From: Candidatus Pacearchaeota archaeon
Lineage (GTDB): Archaea > Nanoarchaeota > Nanoarchaeia > Pacearchaeales > GW2011-AR1
Direction: 5' to 3'
Assembly (NCBI GenBank): GCA_002690445.1
Contig: NZER01000091.1
Location: 1-48,682 of the forward strand
DNA: 48,682 bases
The notes under the pieces were generated by a model. That model was not told the origin of the DNA. It saw only the letters and a list, made by a program, of their open reading frames with translations, and did no database searches. The translations under genes and the position numbers were made by a program. Numbering within the stretch: the stretch's first letter is position 1; every line of letters starts with the position of its first letter. Positions 16,231 through 24,531 of this stretch are shown piece by piece.

Positions 16231-16860
16231 TCAATAGTACGCGGTTGCGATGGGGAAGGTGACGCCCGCGCCGAAGGCCGCCACCGAAAAGGCGAGCTGC
16301 AGCTGATAGAAACGCACGGGGTACCCGGCGCCGGGCGGGACGTAGGTAAGGAGGCAGGATTGAGCGGTGGGGATGAATTCGGTGGTGACGTCCTCCAGGC
16401 CGCTGCAGGTAACGACGTTCTGGACGTCTGAGATATGCCCGAACTCTTGGGCCACCACAGTGAGGCCGAACAGGTTTTCGGTGTCGGTGTTGAGAATCTG
16501 AACCCATAGCTTCCCGCCCGCGCCGCCCGTGATGGTGGACGGTTTCCAGATGGGAATGGACGGGGTGGGACGGCGGCCGTCCGACGCTCTGAACTCGGGC
16601 CGGAGGTCGAAGACAGGCGAGCCCCAGGTCGCTGTCGCTCCGGCCGCACAGCTGACAACCTGGGTGGCGCCGCTCCAGACGCCCACAGGCATCTTTGTGG
16701 GGGTCGGGTAGGGGTTGGTGCCCCCGGGGTTAGACCACTGGCCGCTGTCGTCAAAGGGCTGCGGCGGAGGCCACGGCTGCGGAATCTGGTTCGGCGGCGG
16801 GTCTTCCCACAACGGCTGGAAGGGGCTCCCAGCTTGGAGGCTCTTTGGGCGTTTCGCCAC
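16231..16860 (-). CDS. Beta-rich protein with Pro-rich N-terminus, candidate coat protein
   Basis: 209 aa, GTG start behind AGGGGGT. The first 60 residues are Pro-rich and Trp-rich, without secondary structure signals. The rest alternates hydrophobic strands (KLWVQILNTDTENLFGLTVV; FYQLQLAFSVAAFGAGVTF). This layout, a disordered N-terminal arm plus a beta domain of about 150 residues, is common in coat proteins. No membrane helix or enzyme motif is seen. It sits between two similar beta-rich genes. Confidence 0.75.
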   Translation of the reverse strand: MAKRPKSLQAGSPFQPLWEDPPPNQIPQPWPPPQPFDDSGQWSNPGGTNPYPTPTKMPVGVWSGATQVVSCAAGATATWGSPVFDLRPEFRASDGRRPTPSIPIWKPSTITGGAGGKLWVQILNTDTENLFGLTVVAQEFGHISDVQNVVTCSGLEDVTTEFIPTAQSCLLTYVPPGAGYPVRFYQLQLAFSVAAFGAGVTFPIATAYY

Positions 16861-16868
16861 GGGACCCC

Positions 16869-17507
16869 CTACCGTGTGAGGTTTCTCGGTCCCCGTTCCT
16901 CGACTGCCATGAAAGCAAAGTCAATTCGTTGGTTAGCATTAACCAGTGGGGTGACCTGGATCACGAGGCCCGAGCCGCGGTCGAACACCCACCCGTTTCC
17001 ACCGACAAGGGCCGGCTCGGTAGCAGTTCCGAAGATGCAGCTTCCAAGGGCGGGCTGCGTCGTGAGCCGGTCGCCGTTGGTGTGCTCGAGTGAACAGGTG
17101 AAGGTCTCGAGGCCTGACCCGTTGGGCACACCAAAGCCCGGGGCTGCGGTGTTGGAACAGGCCGCCGTCATGGAGAAGATGATGCACGGGATGTCGAACT
17201 GGATCACAACCTGGGCCTGAACATTCTGCGCCTGGTTGAGGATGCCGGTCGTGTAGACACGGGTCTGGTGGCCGACCTGGCTGTTGGTCGAAAGCAAGAG
17301 CTGGGGGGGCCAAATGTTGGTCCGCATGAACGGAGGAAGGTTGGGCCCGCGCCCGCCCATCTGTGCTCGGTGCGGAGGATCGAGCGATGCAGCTGCGTAA
17401 CCCTCGGGCCCGAGCAGCTGGGGCGTGGGATAGGGCTGCTGCCCCACCGGGACCCCGCCGACTCCTGGCGGATAGAAACCGAATTCGCCGTAGTCGTCGT
17501 ATGGCAT
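16869..17507 (-). CDS. Beta-rich protein, candidate major coat protein
   Basis: 212 aa from the ATG at 17507 (MPYDDYGEFG), preceded by AGGATAG. An in-frame extension to 17636 would overlap the upstream gene and is rejected. A flexible Tyr/Gly/Pro N-terminal arm of about 60 residues leads into a beta domain with strands such as AQVVIQFDIPCIIFSMTAA and QRIDFAFMAVEERG. With the next two genes it forms a set of three about 210-residue beta proteins, reminiscent of viruses that use two different coat proteins. This is inference from size and pattern. Confidence 0.75.
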   Translation of the reverse strand: MPYDDYGEFGFYPPGVGGVPVGQQPYPTPQLLGPEGYAAASLDPPHRAQMGGRGPNLPPFMRTNIWPPQLLLSTNSQVGHQTRVYTTGILNQAQNVQAQVVIQFDIPCIIFSMTAACSNTAAPGFGVPNGSGLETFTCSLEHTNGDRLTTQPALGSCIFGTATEPALVGGNGWVFDRGSGLVIQVTPLVNANQRIDFAFMAVEERGPRNLTR

Positions 17508-17593
17508 TTTTCTATCCTGGAAACAGGGGGGGGACCGGCCCCCGGAACCTGGGGCTCCGGGGGAACGGTCGGGGAAACCTCTAGGCTGGGGCG

Positions 17594-18247
17594 CTACGCA
17601 ATTTCTACCGCCTGACGGTAGGCGCCAATCAGGCAAACTTTCACGACGGTTGCGACGTTCATCGCCTGCGCGAGTCCACCGAATCGCAGCAGTACGTTAA
17701 ACGTACTGTTTGCGGGAAGGCTCACAGGATGCCGGCGGTATACCCACAGCCCGCCAGACGAGTTGTTCACCGCCGACTGCGTCGCTCCACCGGCCTGATC
17801 GACGGAGAGTCCGTAGAGACCTCCACCCGCCCCAATGAGGGACACAGGCGCTACGTCGATTACGGTCTGCAAAAAATCCCAGCTGATCACGCCGTTTGAA
17901 TAGATGTTCTGAGCATCCAAAAAGTTCATGAAGTTGGCACCGGTCGGTTGCCAGTAGAACGCCATACCGAAGCAATCGTATGCGAGCCCGGCTGGGATTC
18001 TCGAGCCCTCTTTGAGGTTTGTCTCACTGAGTGTGAGTGCTCCCACAAAGCCTTGACCAACCTGGCCTATCGGCGTGGTGAACAAGCGAGTCGTGGTATT
18101 TGCCACCGCGCCAGCAGCGAGCTGGGCAGCACTCCACAAACTTTGCTCGCCAACCCTGACGACGTCTTTTGGCAATTCCATAGGAACTGCACTGATGCCG
18201 GGGCCGCCCGGCGGAAGCATGGGAATTCCCGGAATTCCAAAACTCAT
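17594..18247 (-). CDS. Beta-rich protein, candidate major coat protein
   Basis: 217 aa, ATG behind GGAGTAAAAA. The N-terminus GIPGIPMLPPGGPGI matches a peptide in the membrane protein at 684-1067. The body has strands and loops typical of jelly rolls, including HPVSLPANSTFNVLLRFGG near the C-terminus, a pattern (polar edge, Leu-Pro-Ala, then a hydrophobic strand) I associate with viral coat proteins. No enzyme motif or membrane helix. Best single coat candidate, but unproven. Confidence 0.75.
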   Translation of the reverse strand: MSFGIPGIPMLPPGGPGISAVPMELPKDVVRVGEQSLWSAAQLAAGAVANTTTRLFTTPIGQVGQGFVGALTLSETNLKEGSRIPAGLAYDCFGMAFYWQPTGANFMNFLDAQNIYSNGVISWDFLQTVIDVAPVSLIGAGGGLYGLSVDQAGGATQSAVNNSSGGLWVYRRHPVSLPANSTFNVLLRFGGLAQAMNVATVVKVCLIGAYRQAVEIA

Positions 18248-18306
18248 TTTTTACTCCATTTGTGTTGAGAGCCGGGGAATCCCCGGGCGTTGGGGGGAAA
18301 CAAAAT

Positions 18307-19785
18307 TCAGAACGCGCGGGGCTGGTTGGCCATTTGCGCTCGGGTCACAGCCGCATAGAGCCCAGGATGGGCGCCTATGGCGGACCGGCGCAACTGAGCG
18401 ATATACGCCGCTCGCTGCCGGGGGGGGAGCCGGGCCACCTGCATGGTGCGTTGGTAGCCGTAGAGCTTCACCAGCCAGAACCAGCGCCCGTAAGGACACC
18501 CGGCGTACTGCGAGGTAGCGGTCGCCGTGGACCGCGGCCTCCAGGGAGGGCGCCGGCCGGGGAAGCGTCGGAAGACGCTGGACACAGCCGGAGTGCTGGG
18601 CGCGGTCGAAGTAGTGATCGTGGGGGTCATTATGGGAGTCGGAGCGACAACCCGGCGGGCCGCCACCGTGCGACGGTGGATTGGCCCTCCGAGCCCATGG
18701 AATGTAGCGGGCCCCGCCAGAATGGCGGCGGCCTCTTCATCCGTCATATCGTCACCCGAAACGGCAGCATCGGCGGCGGAAGCCATACCGAAGCCATCAA
18801 AGGCCGTCTCGGGATCAGTAAAATTTCCCATACCATCGAGCGCGAGTTCAAGCTCGCCGTACTCGCCGTACTCGCCCCATCCGTCGAGGTCGTCGTCGTC
18901 GTCGTCGGCGTCCCCGAACCCGTCGAGAAGCTCAAGCTCCCCGAGCCCGTCGAGATCGCCGTAGTCGTCGTAGTCTCCGAACCCGTCCAGGAGTTCCAGC
19001 TCGCCAAGACCCTCGAGGGCCTCGACCTCCAGTTCGCCCCAGCCGGCCTTTTCTGCCGCCGTCATGGCTTGAACGGTGCCTTGTCCCTGTCTCATCCGGT
19101 ACCAGTCAACCGCGCCGCCTGCCGTAGCAAGAGCGACGGCGAACTGCCGCCGGAGCTCGGGGGAGGCCGGCAGGAACCGCTTGACGAGCGCCCCCATGAC
19201 CATCCCGCCGATGGTGAAGCTCACCTTCTGGAGCTGCTTCGGGAGATATCCCCCTGCGTACTTCAGACCCCACATCACCGGCTCGATACTCACGGCGCCG
19301 AAAAGGGCCGGGATTCCGAGGCCGACCGCATCAGCGGCTATGGGTCCGACGACGGGAATGCGCTTCAACGGCTGTTGAATCGCCTTTAGGAAGTTCGGAT
19401 TGCTCCGACGTCTAAGGGAGTTGCGGCGACGCTTCGGGGCATAGGCCCGCCGCGCTGTCCGACGCACTCCGCCCCGCCGGGTCGAACGCCGATTCGTACG
19501 CATGTAGGCCCGGCGAGCGGTAGTCCGCCGTTGCCCGCGCGTCGTGTTCCGACGTCTGGTGTAGGTCCGACGACGGGCGACGCTCTTGCGACGGCGCCGA
19601 CGATTCGTCTTCGTGTAGGCCCGGCGAGCGGTAGTCCGCCGTTGCCCCTTGGTAGTGTTCCGACGACGGCGCTTGGCCCAGCCGCGCTTCGCTGCGCGCG
19701 AGCGGGATGCCTTCGACGTCCTCGTCTTGCGACGACGTCGCCGACGCGGATTGATTAGGAGTGCTCCCGTGGTAGGCATAGACAT
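18307..19785 (-). CDS. Protamine-like basic repeat protein with acidic GWG/GFG repeats
   Basis: 492 aa from ATG 19785 behind GAGGGGAG; upstream in-frame sequence to 19935 lacks a site and is excluded. It begins TTGALLINPRRRRRR, followed by about 110 residues that are nearly all Arg, Lys, Thr and Ala in a repeated unit (RNTTxGQRRTTARRAY). A hydrophobic middle (about 130-225) follows. Then comes an acidic repeat (GELELLDGFGDYDDYGDLDG, then a run of Asp ending DGWGEYGEYGE). The C-terminus is Arg/Tyr-rich. The basic arm could bind the viral genome or membrane lipids. Unknown family. Confidence 0.85.
   Translation of the reverse strand: MSMPTTGALLINPRRRRRRKTRTSKASRSRAAKRGWAKRRRRNTTKGQRRTTARRAYTKTNRRRRRKSVARRRTYTRRRNTTRGQRRTTARRAYMRTNRRSTRRGGVRRTARRAYAPKRRRNSLRRRSNPNFLKAIQQPLKRIPVVGPIAADAVGLGIPALFGAVSIEPVMWGLKYAGGYLPKQLQKVSFTIGGMVMGALVKRFLPASPELRRQFAVALATAGGAVDWYRMRQGQGTVQAMTAAEKAGWGELEVEALEGLGELELLDGFGDYDDYGDLDGLGELELLDGFGDADDDDDDLDGWGEYGEYGELELALDGMGNFTDPETAFDGFGMASAADAAVSGDDMTDEEAAAILAGPATFHGLGGPIHRRTVAARRVVAPTPIMTPTITTSTAPSTPAVSSVFRRFPGRRPPWRPRSTATATSQYAGCPYGRWFWLVKLYGYQRTMQVARLPPRQRAAYIAQLRRSAIGAHPGLYAAVTRAQMANQPRAF
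19503..19536. repeat. 34-bp direct repeat, copy 1
   Basis: Identical to 19614-19647 at 111 bp (37 codons) distance, in frame, within the basic arm of the protein at 18307-19785. It encodes part of the GQRRTTARRAY unit. Confidence 0.9.
19614..19647. repeat. 34-bp direct repeat, copy 2
   Basis: Second copy of the repeat at 19503-19536. A third, more diverged protein-level unit follows at RRTARRAYAPKRRR. Confidence 0.9.
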
Positions 19786-19955
19786 TTCTCCCCTCTCGAA
19801 AAATTGGGGTGCAAGGTGCTTGGTAGAACTGTGTCGGAACCGGCCGTGCAGCCCAACACCCGGATCGAGAATCACACGCCAGCCCGCTCCAGGAAAGATG
19901 CCGGGTAGAGATTCTGTAGTTACGATTGTGGACACACTGGGCCGACGGAGACCGA

Positions 19956-20186
19956 ATGGCGCTACCCCCGAAACTGGCGCCAGGAAAGGCCAGCCACACC
20001 CTCAAGACCCGCGTCCCGAGGTACCTGTGGCACGAGTTTCTCGTTGCGTGCCGAGCCGAGGGTTACCGGAGCGCCAGCGCCGCGCTCCGAGAGGCGATGC
20101 GCTTCTTCATCCACAAGTCGAAGACCAGGCAGAAACGACGGATTGTCCTGGGCGGACCACCCTCTCGGCCCAAATTCAAAAAGTAA
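19956..20186 (+). CDS. Ribbon-helix-helix DNA-binding protein
   Basis: 76 aa from ATG 19956 behind GGAG; a TTG at 19926 is an alternative. The core HTLKTRVPRYLWHEFLVACR followed by SASAALREAMRFFIHK shows the strand-helix-helix pattern of the CopG/Arc family: a basic strand, then a helix ending in an Ala/Arg-rich second helix. It has a basic C-terminal tail. It opens a two-gene plus-strand island divergent from the gene at 18307-19785 and could control that 170-bp divergent region. Confidence 0.7.
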   Translation: MALPPKLAPGKASHTLKTRVPRYLWHEFLVACRAEGYRSASAALREAMRFFIHKSKTRQKRRIVLGGPPSRPKFKK

Positions 20187-20206
20187 ACCCAAAACAGGAG
20201 CCCATC

Positions 20207-20866
20207 ATGCACCTTGCCATTCCATTTGAACTCGCGGATCTTGCCGTCTTTCTCAAACTTGAAGAGTGGGGTGAATGGCCCGGACAGGCCTTTCAGATCG
20301 AGGCGGATCTGAAAATCTTGGATGAGGCTGAAGAGAGTTCATTCCGCACCATCGGGACGGCGGTCGGAATGTGGGTGCCCCGGCCCTCCGAGATGGACAT
20401 TACCGACTTTGGAGACAGCCATAGCGGTGAGCTCTTGGATGCGTCCATCGCGTACAAAGAGGGGGACAACCGCGTTCCCTGGCTCCACCTCTTTCATTTT
20501 GAGATCGAGAAGGGGTACGCGGGAAAGAAACACGGGGCCCTGGACCGCTTCATCCAAAGGATCGTACAGATCCAGGCAGCGAATATGGTTTACGTTACCT
20601 GTCTCCCCTATCCCCACGGAAAGGAGGTAGAGGTGAAGGGGGAGGCCCCGGTCTACATCGAGAACCTTACCGGTGTTCCCCTCCCAGCTCCAACCGGGCC
20701 CGAGCAGGACGAGAGGATAGTCGCGTTCCGAGGACGAGAGACACCCTTTGTGGCAGCGGTCGAGAAGATCGCAGACAGGTTGTCTCTGTTGGGCCTCACC
20801 GCCAGGTACAACTGCGGGACAGGCTCCGGGGGGCACACGATTTGTCACGGGACGCTTTTCGTTTGA
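20207..20866 (+). CDS. Hypothetical protein, 219 aa
   Basis: ATG 20207 behind ACAGGAG, 20 bp after the RHH gene. No family recognised. It looks like a folded cytosolic alpha/beta protein without membrane helix: acidic first half, then VYVTCLPYPHGKEVEVKGE, and a C-terminus with two cysteines and a GSGGHTICHG loop. It converges with the minus gene ending at 20877, ten bases away. Confidence 0.75.
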   Translation: MHLAIPFELADLAVFLKLEEWGEWPGQAFQIEADLKILDEAEESSFRTIGTAVGMWVPRPSEMDITDFGDSHSGELLDASIAYKEGDNRVPWLHLFHFEIEKGYAGKKHGALDRFIQRIVQIQAANMVYVTCLPYPHGKEVEVKGEAPVYIENLTGVPLPAPTGPEQDERIVAFRGRETPFVAAVEKIADRLSLLGLTARYNCGTGSGGHTICHGTLFV

Positions 20867-20876
20867 GAGCGAGCAG

Positions 20877-21440
20877 CTAATCCGTGATTCCCGCATAGGG
20901 CGACGTCATGTTTCCCCCCGCTATCCATAGCCTGCCCGTCTTGTCGGCCGCTAGGACGGGGACCAGGCCGGAGTCTTCGCCGAATTCGTGGATGTACTGA
21001 GAGAGCCCATCCCCGGTCTTATGCGTGAAATAGACGACGTGAGTCAGAAGGCCGACCGGCTGGACCTCGACATCTGGGTAGGGGTTTTTCGACTGTTTGC
21101 CGCCTATCGCCTCGGCCAGGGCCTCCAGCTCCCACCACTCGCCCGACGGGTCCACCAGCTTGTTTCGGACGTCCGTCCGCACCGAGCTGGGGAGCAGTAG
21201 GTAGAGGCGCTCGTGAGGGTGCTCGGGGTCGAACGCAATCCAGGAGCCGGATTCATCCTTGGGCACCAGCTCATCCGTCTCTCCCCCCTCGAGGGGCTCG
21301 ACGTGCAGCTCGTGAAGGTTCCCGATGGCAATGAGGGTTTTGGGGAAATCGGGATCGTCCCACTGGAACTCCAGGTCGGGTTCTTTGCCCCAATGCCACC
21401 GCTTGTACCTCTCTCTCGGGTCGGCCGTTCGGTTCCCCAT
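20877..21440 (-). CDS. Hypothetical phage-type protein, 187 aa
   Basis: ATG 21440 directly follows the upstream stop (TAGATG). The N-terminal half is charged. A linker KNPYPDVEVQP with Asn-Pro precedes a C-terminal beta unit reading VVYFTHKTGDG, YIHEFGEDSG and GRLWIAGG. That unit resembles a small module I know from phage proteins, but no function is known. It shows the same module-plus-NP-linker architecture as the giant genes. Confidence 0.75.
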   Translation of the reverse strand: MGNRTADPRERYKRWHWGKEPDLEFQWDDPDFPKTLIAIGNLHELHVEPLEGGETDELVPKDESGSWIAFDPEHPHERLYLLLPSSVRTDVRNKLVDPSGEWWELEALAEAIGGKQSKNPYPDVEVQPVGLLTHVVYFTHKTGDGLSQYIHEFGEDSGLVPVLAADKTGRLWIAGGNMTSPYAGITD

Positions 21441-22136
21441 CTATCGCGCCTTCTTTGACATTTCAGATGCAACGGAAGCGTAGGGACGCAACGCCACCAA
21501 AAGGGCAACGAGGACCGCCCCACCCAGGACCGGCCAAACCCAGATCGGGATCTTGGATACCTGGGGTACAGTCGCCACCGTCCTTTTCGCGGCAGCAGCC
21601 ACGATATGGTAGGGGTCCTGTTCCAGCGTTCGGGCCCTGGCCGCCTTGACGGCACCTGGGTACGCTTGCTGAGAGAAGATCCCGAGCACTCGCTTGGCGA
21701 TCCCACGGTCGATGTCGCGTCCGGCCTGACGGCGGAGAGCGGCCGTCGCGCCCGCGTAGATTTCAGATATTCCTCCGTCTTTCAGTCGGAGGAAAACCGT
21801 GTCCCACCTGTTGGCCGAGGTCGCGTATTTCTGAGCTGCTATCGCGATGCGCCGGTTGCCCGTTCCCATGGCGGCCACCGCGAGCCAGTAGGCGACGTGG
21901 GCGTACGCATCGGCATCGTTGAATGGGTGCTGCCAGAATGCGTTGTTGGATGGCCCCTCGTTGAAGGACGCGATCCGCCTGCCTTCGACGGCCATTTTCG
22001 CGGCCGACTGCGCGAGCCCGACGCGCCGCGTCACCTTCTCGAAGGTCTCCCCCGAGGTGATGAACCCGTAGTGTGCTGCAGTCGGGCTCGGAGCATAGGG
22101 GTCGTGCCACCCTTCCCACGGGTCGGGTCCGTTCAT
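21441..22136 (-). CDS. Membrane-anchored helical protein, 231 aa
   Basis: ATG 22136 overlaps the upstream stop as ATGA and follows GGGAGGGAG; an in-frame extension to 22229 is rejected. Mostly Ala-rich helices (about 40-180). One membrane helix at about 197-216 (IPIWVWPVLGGAVLVALLVA) is followed by a short basic tail. A candidate virion membrane protein by position and architecture; no catalytic motif. Confidence 0.8.
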   Translation of the reverse strand: MNGPDPWEGWHDPYAPSPTAAHYGFITSGETFEKVTRRVGLAQSAAKMAVEGRRIASFNEGPSNNAFWQHPFNDADAYAHVAYWLAVAAMGTGNRRIAIAAQKYATSANRWDTVFLRLKDGGISEIYAGATAALRRQAGRDIDRGIAKRVLGIFSQQAYPGAVKAARARTLEQDPYHIVAAAAKRTVATVPQVSKIPIWVWPVLGGAVLVALLVALRPYASVASEMSKKAR

Positions 22137-23002
22137 CGTCGTCTCCCTCCCATAGCGAGGATCACCACGAGCACCAGGATTCCGAGCCCCACGCCTGCTC
22201 CGACCTTGGCTTGCTTGGTCTCCCACCATCGACCCCCGGGGGCCTGGCCCGAGCCAGGCGCGAGGAATGGCGACGACGCGCTCACGAATTGAGAGGTGTC
22301 TTCTCTGGGCCCTTGGACCGGAGCGGCAGATCGGCGCCGTTTTTCGCGGGCCTTCTTTGCCTTAGTAACCTTCGGCGTGGCCCACTTTGAATAGACCCCT
22401 GGCGCAGCCTTCGTACCCGTTGAACGCCCCCGCACGCCTATGAGGTAGGCCTTTGCCTGCGCCGAGATACCGCTTTTCATGGCGGCATCTATGATGGATT
22501 TGATAGAGCGTTTCTTTGCCCACGGTGCTCCGCTCCACTCGAGCCCTACCTGCTGCGGCGACCATCCTTGGTTATCCGCGGCGGGGCGGCCGTTTTTGTA
22601 CGCCCATCCAGCTGCGATCTTCGCCTGCTTTACCGAGCCCACCTTGCTGGGTGCGCCTTGATACGGGGTTCCCTGGTAGGTGCCTTGGCGCAGCCGAACA
22701 GAGAGGTTGTGGGTGCGGGAATACTTGCCCATCTCCCAGGCCTCGAGCTTCCGGCCTTCCGCCTTGTTCCACACCGCGAAGTCCCACCACTTTCCCCAAC
22801 CGCCGTACCTCCCTTTTCCCGGCGGGTGGTACCACGTCGCTTTACCGAGCCCGGCCAGGGCCGGCGGGTGGGGCATCTTCGGGTGCACCCCCATCCCCTG
22901 CCTCAGTCCCACAAACGTGCCGACAGCAGCGCCAGTACCCGGGCGTTTGAAGACGCTCCCGAGCGCGAGCCCTATGACGGTGTATGGCAGGAGTGGGCCC
23001 AT
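22133..23002 (-). CDS. Membrane protein, 289 aa
   Basis: ATG 23002 overlaps the upstream stop as TGATG, which decides the start. A short hydrophobic N-terminal segment (about 4-17) is followed by an aromatic, Gly-rich region with GRYGGWGKWWDF. Next is a Lys-rich helical stretch (about 205-225) and a strong C-terminal membrane helix at about 266-285 ending in GGRRR. Repeated short motifs GTYQGTPYQGAP are present. Likely virion membrane protein; family unknown. Confidence 0.8.
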   Translation of the reverse strand: MGPLLPYTVIGLALGSVFKRPGTGAAVGTFVGLRQGMGVHPKMPHPPALAGLGKATWYHPPGKGRYGGWGKWWDFAVWNKAEGRKLEAWEMGKYSRTHNLSVRLRQGTYQGTPYQGAPSKVGSVKQAKIAAGWAYKNGRPAADNQGWSPQQVGLEWSGAPWAKKRSIKSIIDAAMKSGISAQAKAYLIGVRGRSTGTKAAPGVYSKWATPKVTKAKKAREKRRRSAAPVQGPREDTSQFVSASSPFLAPGSGQAPGGRWWETKQAKVGAGVGLGILVLVVILAMGGRRR

Positions 23003-23373
23003 CAGAGAATCGCCCCGACCCCCGCCTGAGAGAGAAGCATCTGCCTGGCGCGGCGACACGGCGCGGTTGCTCGAGCTGGTCTCCCGGCTCGGCCGAACTC
23101 ACCCCATCCCGCGGTTGCAGCCTCCTGCGCGTCGGCCGCGGCGACCGTCGCCACAGCTGCGGCCTCGGTTGCTGCAGCTCGCTGGATAATCGCCTCGGTC
23201 TTGGCCTCTTTCGATTTCGCCATGAACCATCCGACAACTGCTCCGACGGAGCCATAAAGCACGGCCTGGTTGGTCTGCTCCTTTCGGCTTCCCCCGAGCA
23301 TCGAGCCGGCGACGGCGCCCACAGCTGCGTAAAGAAGCACGGGGTTCTGGTTGATTCTCTCAAAGTAATTCAT
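23002..23373 (-). CDS. Small protein with two membrane helices
   Basis: 123 aa, ATG behind AAAGGAA. Begins MNYFERINQNPVLLY, i.e. an Asn-Pro motif directly before the first hydrophobic segment (about 11-27). The second is at about 37-51. An Ala-rich helix (about 60-85) ends in ATAGWGEFGRAG, which contains the GWG motif and matches the C-terminus of the protein at 4-684. Candidate virion membrane protein. Confidence 0.8.
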   Translation of the reverse strand: MNYFERINQNPVLLYAAVGAVAGSMLGGSRKEQTNQAVLYGSVGAVVGWFMAKSKEAKTEAIIQRAAATEAAAVATVAAADAQEAATAGWGEFGRAGRPARATAPCRRARQMLLSQAGVGAIL

Positions 23374-23394
23374 GGGGTCCGTTCCTTTCGGGTT

Positions 23395-23781
23395 TCAGCC
23401 TCGTTTGGCGGTTCGTAGCGCGATGAAGGTGACGACGAGAAGCCCGGCAGCTCCCGCGTAGAGAACGACCGGCGTGCGCGACTCGGCGTCGGCTCGAGCC
23501 TTTTGGATTTCCGCGCGAGACTGCTCGATTGCCGCGAGTGCTTCGGTCCTGCGTTCCTCGAGGGCCGCGCGACGTTCCTTGATTGCCTTTCGCTTGCGGC
23601 GAAGGGCGACGAGGCGGAGCTTCTGTCGTCGGTCGGCCGCGGCCTTCAACGCCAGCCCCGCACTCAATCCGGTCCCACCCACCGCGGAGGCGATGCCAGT
23701 GATGAGCGCCACGGTCGCGAGAGTGATGGGCTCGCCGTAGCCGGTCCACTGGTTGCCCCAGGATGTCGGGTTTGAGTTCAT
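23395..23781 (-). CDS. Small membrane protein with central coiled coil
   Basis: 128 aa. N-terminal hydrophobic segment at about 19-45, then a charged coiled coil (about 48-98, dense in Arg, Lys, Glu and Ala), then a C-terminal membrane helix at about 104-121 with a basic tail. Starts MNSNPTSWGNQWTGYG, again an Asn-Pro near the N-terminus. The architecture suits a scaffold or spacer between a membrane and a capsid; inference. Confidence 0.8.
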   Translation of the reverse strand: MNSNPTSWGNQWTGYGEPITLATVALITGIASAVGGTGLSAGLALKAAADRRQKLRLVALRRKRKAIKERRAALEERRTEALAAIEQSRAEIQKARADAESRTPVVLYAGAAGLLVVTFIALRTAKRG

Positions 23782-23784
23782 CTG

Positions 23785-24531
23785 TCATTTCTTCTTCGCC
23801 AGGGCCACCATCAGGAGGCCAGCTCCGGCGACGACTCCGAGGATGAGGACGGGGTTGAGACCGGGCTTCGACGCTTCCTCTCGTTGGGATTCGACGGCCA
23901 TTTCGGTCGCGTCCTCGAGTTCCTGTTGTGCTTGGGTGTGTTCCTTTTGCAGCTGGGTCTCGAGCGCCCTTTCTTCGGTCTTGATTCTCTTGATCTGCTT
24001 CCGTCGCCTTTTGCGGCCTGTCCACGCACAGGTTTTCGTTCTCGCCTTCGCCTTGATTTTCTTCATCTTGCGGCGGAGCTTGGCGAGTTTCTTCTTTCCC
24101 GTCCCTGTCCGAATCCACATGAAGCGGCGTCCGCGCCGTTTGAATTTGGACTTCTTTCGTTTGTAGCGGGCCCTCACCTTTCGATACCGGCGCTCCGTTC
24201 GGGTGCAAACGTCGCCGTAGCCGTCGAGTTCGTCGGACACGTCACCCCATCCGTCGAACTCGTCTTCAAAATTTCCCAACCCGCGAGCCGCCTGGGAACG
24301 TAGGAGGCGGGCGTACCCTGGGAAACGCGCCCGGGTGATCGCCGCCACGCCAGGAATAGGGTGGCCGCTCGCCTTCGCCCGGTGGATGAGAATACAAACC
24401 CACTGGTCGTAAGAGAGCCCCACGTAGGCGGACCTCGCACGTCCAGGGTGGGAAATGAATGGCCCCAGCGGGCCCTGGACCCAGCGGGCCCCTTGCCCGC
24501 GCGCGAGGGTGTAGGAACTCGGATATCTCAT
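23785..24531 (-). CDS. GWGD-motif, Lys/Arg-rich, C-terminally membrane-anchored protein
   Basis: 248 aa. The N-terminal 85 residues look folded. Acidic FEDEFDGWGDVSDELDGYGD (88-107) precedes a very basic region (110-185) and a charged coiled coil (185-220). GLNPVLILGVVAGAGLLMVA (224-243) is a membrane helix that starts with an Asn-Pro, and the protein ends KKK. The layout matches the proteins at 24946, 25776 and 26691. The start overlaps the upstream stop as ATGA. Confidence 0.85.
   Translation of the reverse strand: MRYPSSYTLARGQGARWVQGPLGPFISHPGRARSAYVGLSYDQWVCILIHRAKASGHPIPGVAAITRARFPGYARLLRSQAARGLGNFEDEFDGWGDVSDELDGYGDVCTRTERRYRKVRARYKRKKSKFKRRGRRFMWIRTGTGKKKLAKLRRKMKKIKAKARTKTCAWTGRKRRRKQIKRIKTEERALETQLQKEHTQAQQELEDATEMAVESQREEASKPGLNPVLILGVVAGAGLLMVALAKKK

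Noticed and set aside
18840..18970. Repetitive GTCGTCGTC-type DNA, considered as a CRISPR-like or microsatellite array
   Set aside because: It encodes the Asp-rich GFG/GWG repeat of the protein at 18307-19785; no regular repeat-spacer structure.
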